DNA of 64,000 bases from Bugula neritina (lineage: Eukaryota > Bryozoa > Gymnolaemata > Cheilostomatida > Bugulidae). A model generated the notes under the pieces. The model was not told the DNA's origin and searched no databases. It saw nothing but the letters and a program-made list of their open reading frames with translations. The stretch is taken from contig OZ037765.1 of assembly GCA_964035545.1 (NCBI GenBank), forward strand, positions 25,476,504 to 25,540,503, in the 5' to 3' direction. A program made the position numbers and the translations under genes. This document shows positions 11,301-22,190 of the stretch, piece after piece (within the stretch, counting starts at the first letter, position 1; each line of letters starts with the position of its first letter).

Positions 11301-14300
11301 GAGATGATATTAGTTGAGATAATTTGTGTGTAATACATGTTTGTAGTTGAACTACAAATTAATATTCATTTTAAAACCCCGCCTAAATGATTTGGCATAG
11401 TGATTGTAACTTGCTAGGAGTTTCAAGTATTTAAGAAGCAAGGAGCTGGACTATTATCCCGTGTAACCAAGTCGTTGAGTACCAAAGGTGGCAGTCTGAT
11501 GCTGAAGAATCGAGCTGAGGAATACAGCAAGATGTACGAATATGCTCAATCATTTGGACAGAAAATGGCCATCTTTGAGAGAATTGCCCTCAGGGTTTCA
11601 AGTGAACAAAATGGTATTTTGATTAGAGATTCCTTTATAGAAATGCTTTACTTAGTTGTAACTGTACCGTTGGTTTTAAACTCTAGTTATGAAAAGCGAT
11701 GTTCTACGATAATAATGTTGAAAGGTTAATTAATCATATTCTTTGCTTTTCATTCTAATTTTCTAATCAATGTAGGCTACTATTTGCTAATCCTTGTAGT
11801 CTAGACAATAGCTTCTTTTATCATAATGAGTTACCTTATAGCAATAGCAACTACTAACTCATTTTAATTTTTGCAAAATTTTATTTTTAGAGCAAAATAA
11901 ATGTTCATTTTTCACGCAAGCATTGCCCCAGGATTGTTTATTCATGTTCTATGGTGTTTTGCTTCAGATTACCTCCAAGCTTTGGCGGGCTATGTACCGG
12001 CTTATGAAGAGTGGGCGGCTAAAGAAACTGAACTTGCTGGAAATCTTTCGGCAATGGCAAAGTTGATGTCTTCATTGCATGATAATCTTAAGTCAATGGT
12101 ATAAAAACACGTTTTCTCTACAACTTGTGTAATGCAGGGTTTATACTGCATGATAGAATTTGTTTAAAGACTTTTCCTTCACATAGAGAACTCTTGTATA
12201 ACAAATATGTTTATGCTGGATAGATTTGATAGTTCAAGCTTTTTAACGGTAAAAATGTCAGCTTTATAAAGTGCTTCAAAAATAAAAAGCTATTTGAAAA
12301 CCAATTAAGTCTTCAAGGTATGTTTATTCTTGCTTTTACATGAGCTCTTAGTTTTCTCAATTCTCTCTTGTTCTGTTACGGTGCTGTAGAGCAAGTTTAT
12401 AAATAAATTAGACATCTGTAAGTTCCTTGCATGAAATATTATTGTTTAAATTAAATGAGCTAATATACAGTGTTTTAATGTTGCAGGTAGATGAAACCAG
12501 CTTGAAGATAATTTTACCCACAAAAGAATATTTCTTGTTCACTGACTCTATTAAGGTTTGTCTTTCCTATGTTTTTTGGCACACGCATGCTATGTGCAGG
12601 TTTTATATTATGATCAGGCAATTCTCAACTTGTGGGCTAATTTTTGTATCTGCATCATTTTTTGTGAAAATAGCACAGGGTCTACTGGACAAGTAGCTGC
12701 ATGCTAAGCTAATTTTGTGGTGAAGTGCTGTCTGGCAGAAATAAGTGGAGTGGGAAACTATGATTAGATAAGGCTACATCCTAAGCTAGATTTATTTCAT
12801 GGAATAATACATTTTTGCTATTTCAAAAATACTGAAGCTCTTAGATGGGAATTTGATTTCTCCTACATTTTAGTAATAGCTGTTATTGGGGGGTAGCAAC
12901 ACATACAAAGGACTTGCCTGGCTCTATTCAAACTTGATAGTCACAAAAAGTGGTTAAATTTCTTACCCAAATGAAGTTTCGTGTTATTAGTCACTGGTAT
13001 CTTCTAACATAGGCCAACAATTTTAAAAGGCAATTGTGGGAATCTAGCTCCTTTGCCATTGATGCATATAGTTGATTTTCTGTAAATGGATACTTGATTT
13101 TCCAGTGTTGGCTCTACTTCCTTTGTAAGATAGAGGCATTTATGCTATAAAGAGCTGATCAAACAGCTAAGCAAATATCATGTCACTAGCTAATAGTAAC
13201 ATTACCTAGCTGTAATTCTATGCCACTGAAGTCTCGGCCCATATTCTTAGGTTGATTAGCACTTTCCAATCATGGATAACTTGCAATACTTATTGCTTAG
13301 TATTTTGGTGAATATGTTTAGTTTGATTATTATTGATATGCAGTATACTGTTGGTATATTTAGATAGTGTGTGCAATTGAATAACTTCATTACAAAATTG
13401 AGTATCATTGTGACCACCAACTACAAAATATGATTATAACTTCATAAAAAGTCTTAGAAAAAAAATTGGTTTCACTGGGGTTCGAACCCAGGACCTTCTG
13501 CGTGTGAAGCAGACGTGATAGCCACTACACTATGAAACCTCCGTGAAAAGGCAATGCATATTTGAGAACTGCTTCAACATTTCAATCGCCTCGAGCAAAT
13601 TACGATTTTGTATTTGTCTTTTTATTCCTGGTACAAGTGCACCAGGTTGTTAGTACTTTAAAATCATTATAACAGTAATAACATAATAATATTATTTTTG
13701 TGCTGCTTGCTGGTATTCCAACAACTAAAGAAGATTAAGATAAAATTGGAAGGACAACTTCCAAGTTTAAAAAATAGCAGTTGCTTTTAGACACGAGATA
13801 GAAAAAAACTGTCACGTGTATGAGTCCCTTCTTGCCCGCTTTCTATTCCATGTAGGCTCAAAAGAATTTTTTTTATTCATATTTTGCTTCGGTTCTTCTG
13901 AAAATTGTTGCAGCTTTATCCAAGATAAATATAGGAAAAATATAATACAAGTAGAAATGTTGATATCTGTTAGGAAGAATAGAGTGCATAGTGCCTCCAC
14001 ATTTACAGCATAGCAGTTTAAAATCTGAGACAACCTTGGTAATTTAAGAATTGAATGTTGTTAAAAAGACCCATCTTATTGTTTATTCAAGTTTATCTAG
14101 TATTTTAAGGTTCAAACTTTGTTAGAAACTCCATAGATTTAAAACCTCCATTGATTAGATCATCACTTCATTTCCATAAAAAATTTCCTCATCAAACTGC
14201 CTTTGGCTGTGAGTTGTTGGCATACTGTGATATAGATCTGTAGTTGCCTTTAGAGAAGATTCATATTGATGTTATGCTCATTAAACTGCCAATCCTAAGT

Positions 14301-17300
14301 TATCCTGTGTTAGTACCGGGACTAGATTAGCTGAAAAAGCTTCGGTCAATTCACTGTTGTAACTTTAAAGTCACTTTATTACAATTTTTACTAGCTCTAT
14401 AGTCAACAATTCAAACATGCTAAATGTACATTCTGAATGTACTAAAGTCTAAACTATTGATCTAAAGTAGAATGTTTTTATCTTAAACCCATCTACTGTT
14501 GTAATTATTATAGAATACCAGTCACTGTTCATGTAATCATAATTATTGCGTTATCTGTCAGTAAATACAATGCCTACGAGACACCGTGTCTACATGAGGG
14601 AGTTGCTAGCAGCTCCTGACATCTCATCTAGCCAATGTCTCAGTGATTCTGGCATTTAATGTACTCTGCAAGCTCAGCCCACTCTCTTGGGAGAATTGCT
14701 ATTGTCATGCTACCAGCACCAGAGCTTGCATTTTGTGCTAACTTAATATAGGAAAACTACCATTGGCTGTTGTAAAAACTTCTGCCCCACTGGGAATTGC
14801 ACCTCAGACTTCTAACTTGCAAGCTAACCAGTACACTATGGGGCTACTGGGGAATCACAGCACCACAACTTTTTCCTCCATTTTGTAGGCTGCTCTTACC
14901 AGCCGAGATGCCTTGCAGCATGAACTGGAAGTGATCACAGAAGAGCTGGTAAAGTGTAGAGAGGAAAAACAGCAGGTGTGGCTTGGAGATCATTATGTCT
15001 TGTGTTTTCTTTCTATTATACACTAATATTTACATCATCCTGTAATTAATTTGTACTATTTCAGAAAGTTGATAATGCTAAGTTGAAATGTCAATTTGTA
15101 GCAAATATTTTTAGATGGATGAGGGAACAGAAAGTAAAGGCTTTTTAAGTAGAAGTAATACTGAAGAGGCGACGCAAGCAAAAGCTGATAAACTCAGTGG
15201 AAGGATTAGTGAGGTGCAAAAACTCATTCTCTTTTCACAGAGGGCACTCAAAACTGAGTCAAGTTTTATAGCATATAATACATATTATGTTAATAGCCCC
15301 TCTCTACAAACACTTGTAGTACAACTTACAGTGCCTCAACATTCTGTACTGTTTGCATGCACTACGTTAAACTTGCATCACAATCCTTCTATTTTTAACT
15401 TCTATTTTAACAGCTCACGTTCCTAGTTCATAACATGTTATTTCCATTTATACTACAGCTATAGATGCTGAATTCATCTTTAAAACTGCTGCTGTGTAAA
15501 ACCAGATAGCTGTGACTTCCTCATTACAGTTCCATTAGGTTCCATTGCTTCAAATTATGGGAATGGATAATTTTATGGATGAATTTGTGGTTGTGATTTC
15601 CTTCAATGCAGCTGTTTCCAGACATCAATGAGAAGAAATCCATTCAAATAACGCCGAAGTTTGGAAATATCCGAATAGAGAGTTTTTTCACGCAGTGAAT
15701 GGGCAACGAAGCTCTTTTTTGCTGTAGTATGAGGGGCCATTAAGCTTGTTTGCTTGCATTATCAATACATATATTTTGGGTATGCAGTACACCATAGCTA
15801 TAATTCTTGTAATTTGCACTTCAACAGTTGGAGAATGCCCATGCTCAGTGCAAGACTAAGTTGGAGGAGAGAAACTTGGAACTTAAGACAGACATGGAGA
15901 GGTGGCACCTGGGTAAGAAGGCAGACATGAAGGAGTGGCTCTGTGGCATGGCTGACAGACATATTGATACATATGACAAGGTAGGGGTGCTTTACCTGCC
16001 ACCACTTTGCTCATTTCCTGAGGTTTTAACCAATAAAAATCCCGGAAATATATTTACTTTTTAATAAATTGTAAGGTGTTCCAAAATTAATTTAATTCAG
16101 TATTTCAACAATCTTGTGTGAAGGCAGCAAATTCATTACAAATTTTTCAAATAAATTGAAACCTTCCTTTACTTGAGAGATCTTAGCTTCTTTTCAACGT
16201 AGATTAAGTGAGTAGTTACTCTGTAGTATATAGTAGTTACTCTCTAGTATATAGTATCTACTCTGCAGTATATAGTATCTACTCTGCAGTATATAGTAGT
16301 TACTCTGTAGTATATAGTAGTTACTCTGTAGTATATAGTATCTACTCTCCAGTATATAGTGGTTACTCTGCAGTATATAGTAGTTACTCTGTAGTATATA
16401 GTAGTTACTCTGTAGTATATAGTAGTTACTCTGTAGTATATAGTAGTTACTCTGTAGTATATAGTAGTTACTCTGCAGTATATAGTGGTTACTCTGTAGT
16501 ATATAGTAGTTACTCTGCAGTATATAGTAGTTACTCTGTAGTATATAGTATCTACTCTCCAGTATATAGTGGTTACTCTGCAGTATATAGTAGTTACTCT
16601 GTAGTATATAGTAGTTACTCTGTAGTATATAGTAGTTACTCTGTAGTATATAGTAGTTACTCTGTAGTATATAGTATCTACTCTCCAGTATATAGTAGTT
16701 ACTCTGTAGTATATAGTAGTTACTCTGTAGTATATAGTGGTTACTCTGTAGTATAAACTGCATTTCTATTGCTTCCATTATTTAAATGGATTTTTCATTC
16801 CATTGAATCCGTAAGGAAGATGGATTTCGTTGAGTTCCTATGCAAAGTTGTCTTTTTATTAAAGAAAACAGCTCCTTTTCAACTTTGCCAGCCTAATTAA
16901 TAAATTAATATAGAATGGGGATTTTTTTAGAATGGAATTTCCTTCGGTGCAACCATTTTCACGGGTGAATTAAAATTCCATTCGCACAATTTGAATCGTA
17001 GAAAAACCATGATTTGATGTTTGGAAACAGTTGCATCGAATGAATGAAACCACACCGATAAATTCATGCAAATCACTGCAACCACAAATTTATCCATACA
17101 GCATCCATTCTAAGCCATGGAACTGCAGTGTATCACTCAGATACTCTGATGTACTGACTGGGGCGTGTTTTGACTTGTATTGTGGCTTTCCTAACTCACA
17201 TCACGTGTTTGTGGCTAACATTGAGTCATATGACTATGAGCTGTTGTATGCTCTCGTGTTATTTAGTGTGATAGTTCAACAATTAAACTGAGAATATTTC

Positions 17301-17369
17301 TTATTTCAGCAAATAGCATCCCTGGAGAACACCCTAGAAGCACTAAAGAACAGCATTAGCTCCAAATAA
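8317..17369 (+). CDS. SNX7/30: Sorting nexin of the SNX7/SNX30 class (PX-BAR), 470 aa
   Basis: Eleven coding exons join in frame: 8317-8499, 9900-10064, 10238-10348, 10850-11008, 11418-11613, 11968-12098, 12487-12555, 14889-14975, 15115-15213, 15828-15980 and 17310-17369. The start MADPLSMLADDLEDEE is the first ATG after an acceptor at 8298. An acidic, serine-rich N-terminus precedes a PX phosphoinositide-binding domain at about residues 90-205, with RRYNDF at 131-136 and the PPLPEK loop at 153-158. A helical BAR-like region fills residues 207-470; its segment TDMERW...GMADRHIDTYDK is characteristic of SNX7/SNX30. In the family these proteins pair with SNX4 and sort cargo on recycling endosomes, which I infer here from homology. 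AATAAA at 17738 is the likely poly(A) signal. An upstream non-coding exon is implied by the acceptor at 8298. Confidence 0.9.
13457..13465 (-). terminator. RNA polymerase III terminator of the tRNA-Val gene
   Basis: On the minus strand a T-rich run directly follows the tRNA 3' end. This is the usual oligo-T stop for polymerase III and supports a functional gene. Confidence 0.7.
13467..13539 (-). tRNA. tRNA-Val (anticodon CAC)
   Basis: The minus strand folds into a full cloverleaf of 73 nt. The acceptor stem GGTTTCA pairs perfectly with TGAAACC and the discriminator base is A. The D-arm region is TAGTGTAGTGGCTATCA, the anticodon arm GTCTGCTTCACACGCAGA has a CAC anticodon, and the T arm is CTGGGTTCGAACCCCAG. 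Both internal promoter boxes are intact and a T run follows directly. It sits antisense inside the 2.3-kb intron 7 of the sorting nexin gene. Confidence 0.93.
14780..14852 (-). pseudogene. tRNA-like pseudogene or SINE head
   Basis: On the minus strand the segment starts with GCCCCATAGTGTACTGGTTA and ends with GGTGCAATTCCCAGTGGGGC. The ends pair as an acceptor stem (GCCCCA/TGGGGC) and A- and B-box-like blocks are present, but the B box reads GGTGCAATTCC instead of GGTTCGAATCC and the anticodon arm does not close cleanly. It ends about 35 bp before the exon 8 acceptor of the sorting nexin. It differs from the three-copy SINE family of this window. Confidence 0.5.
15535..15720 (+). repeat. Dispersed repeat, inverted partner at about 16950-17125
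   Basis: The reverse complement contains CTGGAAACAGCTGCATTGAA and, further on, CAACCACAAATTCATCCAT. The forward strand at 17017-17098 contains TTGGAAACAGTTGCATCGAA and CAACCACAAATTTATCCAT. The two copies lie in inverted orientation in introns 9 and 10 of the sorting nexin, flanking exon 10. A related fragment with ATGAAAAATCCATTCCCAT occurs at 61650-61740. Confidence 0.6.
16208..16756. repeat. 21-bp minisatellite, about 26 copies
   Basis: A tandem array of a unit close to TAGTTACTCTGTAGTATATA plus G fills this part of sorting nexin intron 10. Units vary at a few fixed places (TAGTTACT, TAGTATCTACT or TAGTGGTTACT; CTGTAG, CTGCAG or CTCCAG). Variant units recur in the same order in separate parts of the array (near 16331-16371 and 16541-16581), suggesting multi-unit duplications. 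Because 21 is a multiple of three and the unit lacks stops in some frames, long frames exist on both strands (YSSYSVV-type on plus, ILQSNYY-type on minus). Nothing suggests translation. Confidence 0.95.
16950..17125 (-). repeat. Dispersed repeat, inverted partner of 15535-15720
   Basis: The similarity is described at the partner copy. This copy follows the minisatellite and ends about 185 bp before the last sorting nexin exon. The minisatellite therefore lies between two inverted copies of the same repeat. Confidence 0.55.
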
Positions 17370-18803
17370 CCTTCTGATGTGCCTAAGCATGCCTCGTAAG
17401 CAATGCAAACCAGTTACTGTTACAGAAGAACACTGATTAGATATATGACTCTTTTCTGTTGCCTTGTCACAGTTTCTCTAGTCTACTGAATTTATGTTGT
17501 GCAAAATAGTTTATTAACATATTGACTCAGTATCCTTAGCATATCTACTGGACTTATCAAAAAGCTAAAATGAGAATTGGTAATACATTCCTGATCACTA
17601 GACCTCTTAGATAACAACAAAGCACTCATAAAGTAGCAAATTTTCTATAAAAAAATTATGTTTCTTGTCTCTGTAAAATTACTGGATTTATTTATTTTTT
17701 TGATTACTGTTATTATTTTTCGTAATTTTTACTTTTCAATAAAAAAGTTACATGATTTTCTAATGTTTGGCAATACAATGATATTATCCATTGATATACT
17801 AATTTTCATCGATTTTAATAAAAAGTATTTATACTGATTGTATTGCAAATCTCATATGTTAACCCATAAACTCTTTTATACAATAGTAATTATATACATG
17901 TATATGCTCTGGTCCTTTAGTCACTGCTCTGGAAAATATATTTAGTAACAGCCATTACCACTCAACAGATGAACATTTAGGTGCACTGAGGACGAAATTC
18001 AATAAGTTTTTGTTATTTACTTTGTAAATTGTTGCATTAAATGGCCTTAAATGAGAAATGTGGATGTGCACTCAATACTTGGCACACATATACGCTGGCA
18101 ATATTCCTTCACCACTTCCTAACTCATAAAATCCCTTACTTGTTGCATGATTATTGTTTATTTGGCTGACTATGTTCTCTATTCTTGTGAAATTTTCCCA
18201 GATAGTTTGTTTTGCAATCTCTCATCAGGAGTCACCAAGTATCAGTCTGTGAATCAGCAGCATTTTCACAACTTGATTTGTGGTGGAGAAAACATTAGTT
18301 TTGGTATAATGTCCTTATAAAATGTCATTACCATCACCACTACTATTCATAGCATTTATCAGCAGCTGCTACTGCTGCTGAAATCATAAATTATCTTTTA
18401 AATTTACAGCTGAAATCCCTCAGTTTTATGTGCAGCTGTTCTAAATCACTGACAGTAGCCATTATTGATAATTTTTGGCTTTAATCAACTCGAGGTCAGA
18501 AATAGCCTAACAACCATACCACATTTGACAACATTGAACTTTTCAGACCCTTTAGTTTAGTTGAATTTGCCCATTCAAAATTACATCATTATGCATAATT
18601 TAATATGTAGAATATTCACAATTACATAATAACAGTACATACATCTATAATTACAAGAAGCTGTTTACAATACAAACTAAGAAAGTATATCACTGCCATA
18701 AGCAAAATGTACTTGACAGCTTTGTGGGATAGGTTTGCTCGTGGTCTATTCAATATTTTGCGAATTATGTATATTGAAACGGTATTTTTTTCTATTTGCA
18801 TTT
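17370..18803. other. 3' untranslated and intergenic DNA between sorting nexin and ptf1a
   Basis: The sorting nexin and ptf1a genes converge here, with 1434 bp between their stop codons. AATAAA at 17738-17743 is the most likely sorting nexin poly(A) signal. The minus-strand frame that enters this stretch from 18909 belongs to ptf1a in another reading frame. I see no further gene. Confidence 0.55.
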
Positions 18804-19957
18804 CTATACATTTATAGTCAAACCATCTGACGAGACTTGTCCATGCTCTGGCATCCATATACTGGACGTCACAACTTTTGTGTTCTGATTTCGTTTTTGT
18901 CTCCTCCACGACAAAGAATGTCCTGTGACTATATTAGAAGGATCATCTCCTCTGAGGTTCTGTAGACTGCAGCATATTATCACCTTCTTCTGGCTAGCTA
19001 TTTCATCCAGCTGTGTCGTCTCAATAATCTCCGTAAGAAACTGGATGTAGTTGATGGCTAGTCTAAGCGTATCAACCTAAAAAAGTTTAGAGTTAATGAA
19101 TAAGTTGCATAATATTTTATGAGTGCAGCTGAGTACCTATATTGCAAATGATGTAATTTTATGTAATGTAAATTTGGTAAAAATATTTGCTATGCTGTTT
19201 TATCAAAGCATGAAGTGTTGAATTCAACACCTTCTGGAACTGAAAATGCTAATTTTGTTTTGCTGTAACCCAGGTGGTTTGGTGCTCCACAAATTCCTGT
19301 TTCAAAACATTAGTAAGTTTTTCATCACTTGATCATTGATCTCTCATTTTTTCAATAAAGGATATCACAATTTCTAAATTTTACTGACTTGATTTATCAA
19401 AACGCATTTATGGTTATGTCAGCTAAATACTTGTTCCTTTTTGTTCCCCCATGCTTGTGTATATTAGCTTTTCAAATATTTACAGGCCTTTTACAAAACC
19501 GTATTTAGGAAGCCCTTTAAAACCAAATATATTTAGGTTTAGGAGAGTTTTCCAGAAGATAAATGAAGATGTATTAGCAGACAAACCTTGGATAATTTCT
19601 TCTCGTATGGCAAAGTTGGGACATGAGTTCTTAGCCCTTCAAAGGCTTCATTAATTGATTGCATCCTCCGTCTCTCTCTTTGATTGGCGGCATTTCTTTG
19701 GTAATATAAGCTTGTAGACCTTTTCACTAAAATAAAAATGTTTTCTTCAAATGCGATAGCTATATTATCAAATACTGCAATGCCCTAGTCTGAAAAATTC
19801 TAGCTACTGCAATAAACAAACTCTTATTCAGAAAAGTCAGTGGTTTTTGTGCTAGAATGAAAAGTAATGCATATTGAGCATTAAAATGGTATAATTTAAT
19901 ACACTTACTTGTCTTTTTATTGAGAGTATGGTTAACTATGTTTTGCCTCACTTGCAT
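18804..19957 (-). CDS. ptf1a: PTF1A-type bHLH transcription factor, 153 aa model
   Basis: Three minus-strand exons join in frame: 19957-19909, 19726-19587 and 19076-18804 (stop TAG at 18806-18804). Exon 2 carries the basic region and helix 1 ([20 protein letters not shown], then [11 protein letters not shown]). Exon 3 completes helix 2 ([14 protein letters not shown]) and holds the PTF1A C-terminal signature: KKVIICC, GHSLSW and, further on, SSIWMPEHG. In vertebrate PTF1A the two tryptophan motifs bind RBPJ to form the PTF1 complex, so a conserved RBPJ link is likely. An intron splits the HLH at KLSK|V. The first exon (16 codons, donor ACA A|gtaagt, phase matching exon 2) is my best candidate but the least certain part. 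It gives a much shorter N-terminus than vertebrate PTF1A; a longer 5' exon could exist. Confidence 0.88.
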
Positions 19958-22022
19958 CTTAGCTCTGATACACAGAATGGATATCGCTGTAACTGTAACT
20001 GTAGCTGTAAAAGACACTATCACATAATGTGCTGGAATGAAATTGCATCTTCATATATGTTAGACGCGTGCCCTTAGCTCATTGATTATCTTTATTGCTC
20101 TTATTTTTTCTTTATTTTTATCTAAAAGATTTTAGTTTTAAGTATCATCGACTGCACATTAAGATAAAGAAGCATCGCTATGCAATATACTCCATTAAGC
20201 TCAGAATGTTTTATGTAGCCCTCAAGGATAATGCTTCTATCAATTATTCATGAAGTGGAGAGATGTCATACTCAATATAATATAATGCCTACAAGCTATC
20301 CCAAAAAGGAAGCTATATCAATTGCTATGAAGATTGCTAAAACTATTTGACAAAGCTGTAGGTTCATGACCCTGTAAAATGGTTCAAGTAATAAGAGATT
20401 AGAATTGAATATTTTTGAAGAATGACAATAATAATCTATCAACTTAGCATATTACAATATTGTAATAGCTATTAGCTATCAGTATTTGCTAAAGTTGGTC
20501 ACCACATCACATTCTTCTTGATGTCAAGAACCTTGGGATGTTTGGTGTATAAAATCACAGTAAAAAGGGAAGTAGAGCACTTATCAACCAATTTATTTTG
20601 TTGAAGTACAGTTTGTAAAAGTTTTTTATAAACATTTCTTTGATTAATGCAGAAAATCATAAACATTTCTTCAATTTATTATTGACAGAAATTAAAACTG
20701 CATTTACGTACTTGTATTTATGAGAACCAAGCCATCTATAAGTCCTTTGAAGACTGCTAGTTTATAAGAATGGAAATCACTATTATAATATAACTGGAAT
20801 TATGGATTGGTAAAATGCCATTCATTTCTACTTTGATGATATTACCACAACACCTGTCAGCAGTTTGGCTAAACTAATTGTTTACTTTGATCTCAAATAT
20901 CAATTATAAGGAGGATACATTAGCAGCTACTGAGGCAGCAATTTTTGCCAACTCTTGGTAATCTCGAATGATGAGTCATTAATTTGCCAGCTTACCAGTT
21001 GGGCTTCTGGAAGGAATCAATTCGTGTGCCAACTCCAACCTTTTGGTTTCACGAAAAACTATTTTATTTAATGGATAGAAAGCTCCCCTTGGCTGTATTA
21101 TTTTCTGAAATTAAAATTTCTCTGAAAAAAAACAGTTTTTTGCACTCCTTTCAAGAAATCAAAGGTTACTAAAGATAAACAATAACACAAGAGCTTCAAA
21201 TTTACCTGAGCGTAATTTACCCCAACAGGGTTGTACAAATTTATAAAACAATAAATCATGCACTCTGTTATATAAAAATAGTTCAGTATTAAAATTTTAA
21301 TATTAAATAGATACATGTAACAATTGCATTATGAAGACCCATTTTACATTATTTCATATATTTGGAGGCAATGAGCTGCATGTTGTGTGTTACTATATGC
21401 AACTTAGAGCGAATGAAGTAGATAATTTATATAATAAATTAGATTGATTCAAATGGAAGTTATGAACATAGATTAAATGATAGCAAATTGTTCACTATGT
21501 GCGAAAGTGTTAATTCATTAGCATAAGTTTTTACCTTTTATTTTAGGATTTATTTTCAGGCTAATGTTCTTTTCTCTAGAGAAAAGCTAAAATTTTGAAG
21601 TCCTGTCAAAACATATTTTAGAATATTTTCTACCATACTACTGGAGAGTTTGAGACGTTGTTATTACAGCATATAAATAGCACAATTTTTCAGCAGTTTC
21701 TCAGCTACTACCAACTCTAAGCAAATACTAAACAAACACAGAGACAGCAGAGTGAGTAAGAACTTCCTCAAATCTTTTCAGTGATTGTACATCCCATTAT
21801 CACTAGTTTCATCATCACATTCTAAAGTGTTTTGGCACTTATCCCCTAGCAGATGCTATATTTTATGAGTGTAGGTCAAAGAGCAGAAAATCTTCCTGCT
21901 GCTTATTAAACATATTTATAAAGTTATTGAGGTCTTTGCAAGCATAAAATTGCTTGTTTGTTAGATTTTGGATTTCTATTCTGTGAATGTTTTTGACAAA
22001 ACCTATGAGTTATAAAGTTTTA
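19958..22022. other. Upstream region of ptf1a, no gene seen
   Basis: AT-rich DNA with no frame I can support. It should contain the ptf1a promoter and possibly a further 5' exon. No convincing core promoter element could be singled out by eye. Confidence 0.4.
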
Positions 22023-22190
22023 GGGAGCAGTCTGTCTAGGGGTTAGAGCGTTAGCTTAGTAATCAATAAGTCATGGGTTTGAACCCGACAATGGCCATTG
22101 GTGATGTTAGGAAGAGCATTCAGTCATAATTGCTTCTATGCCCAATCTGAATAAGTCTCATGGAGTGGCGACTATAAACTGAGTTTTTTA
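22023..22190 (+). mobile_element. tRNA-derived SINE, copy B (shortened)
   Basis: The head GGGAGCAGTCTGTCTAGG continues into box A (GGGGTTAGAGCG) and box B (GGGTTTGAACCC). The body shows GGCCATTGGTGATGTTAGGA and ends GGCGACTATAAACTGAG plus T-rich tail. Compared with copy A it lacks part of the distal body. It lies between ptf1a and the paraxis-type gene. Confidence 0.82.

Noticed and set aside
15065-15114. Sorting nexin exon starting at 15065 (atttcag|AAAGTTGAT)
   Set aside because: This frame reaches a stop within the next exon region. The acceptor at 15114 gives a continuous helical frame in correct phase.
16194-16778. Long open frames on both strands across the minisatellite
   Set aside because: They follow from a 21-bp unit without stops. 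The peptides are pure repeats and the array sits in an intron of a well-supported gene.
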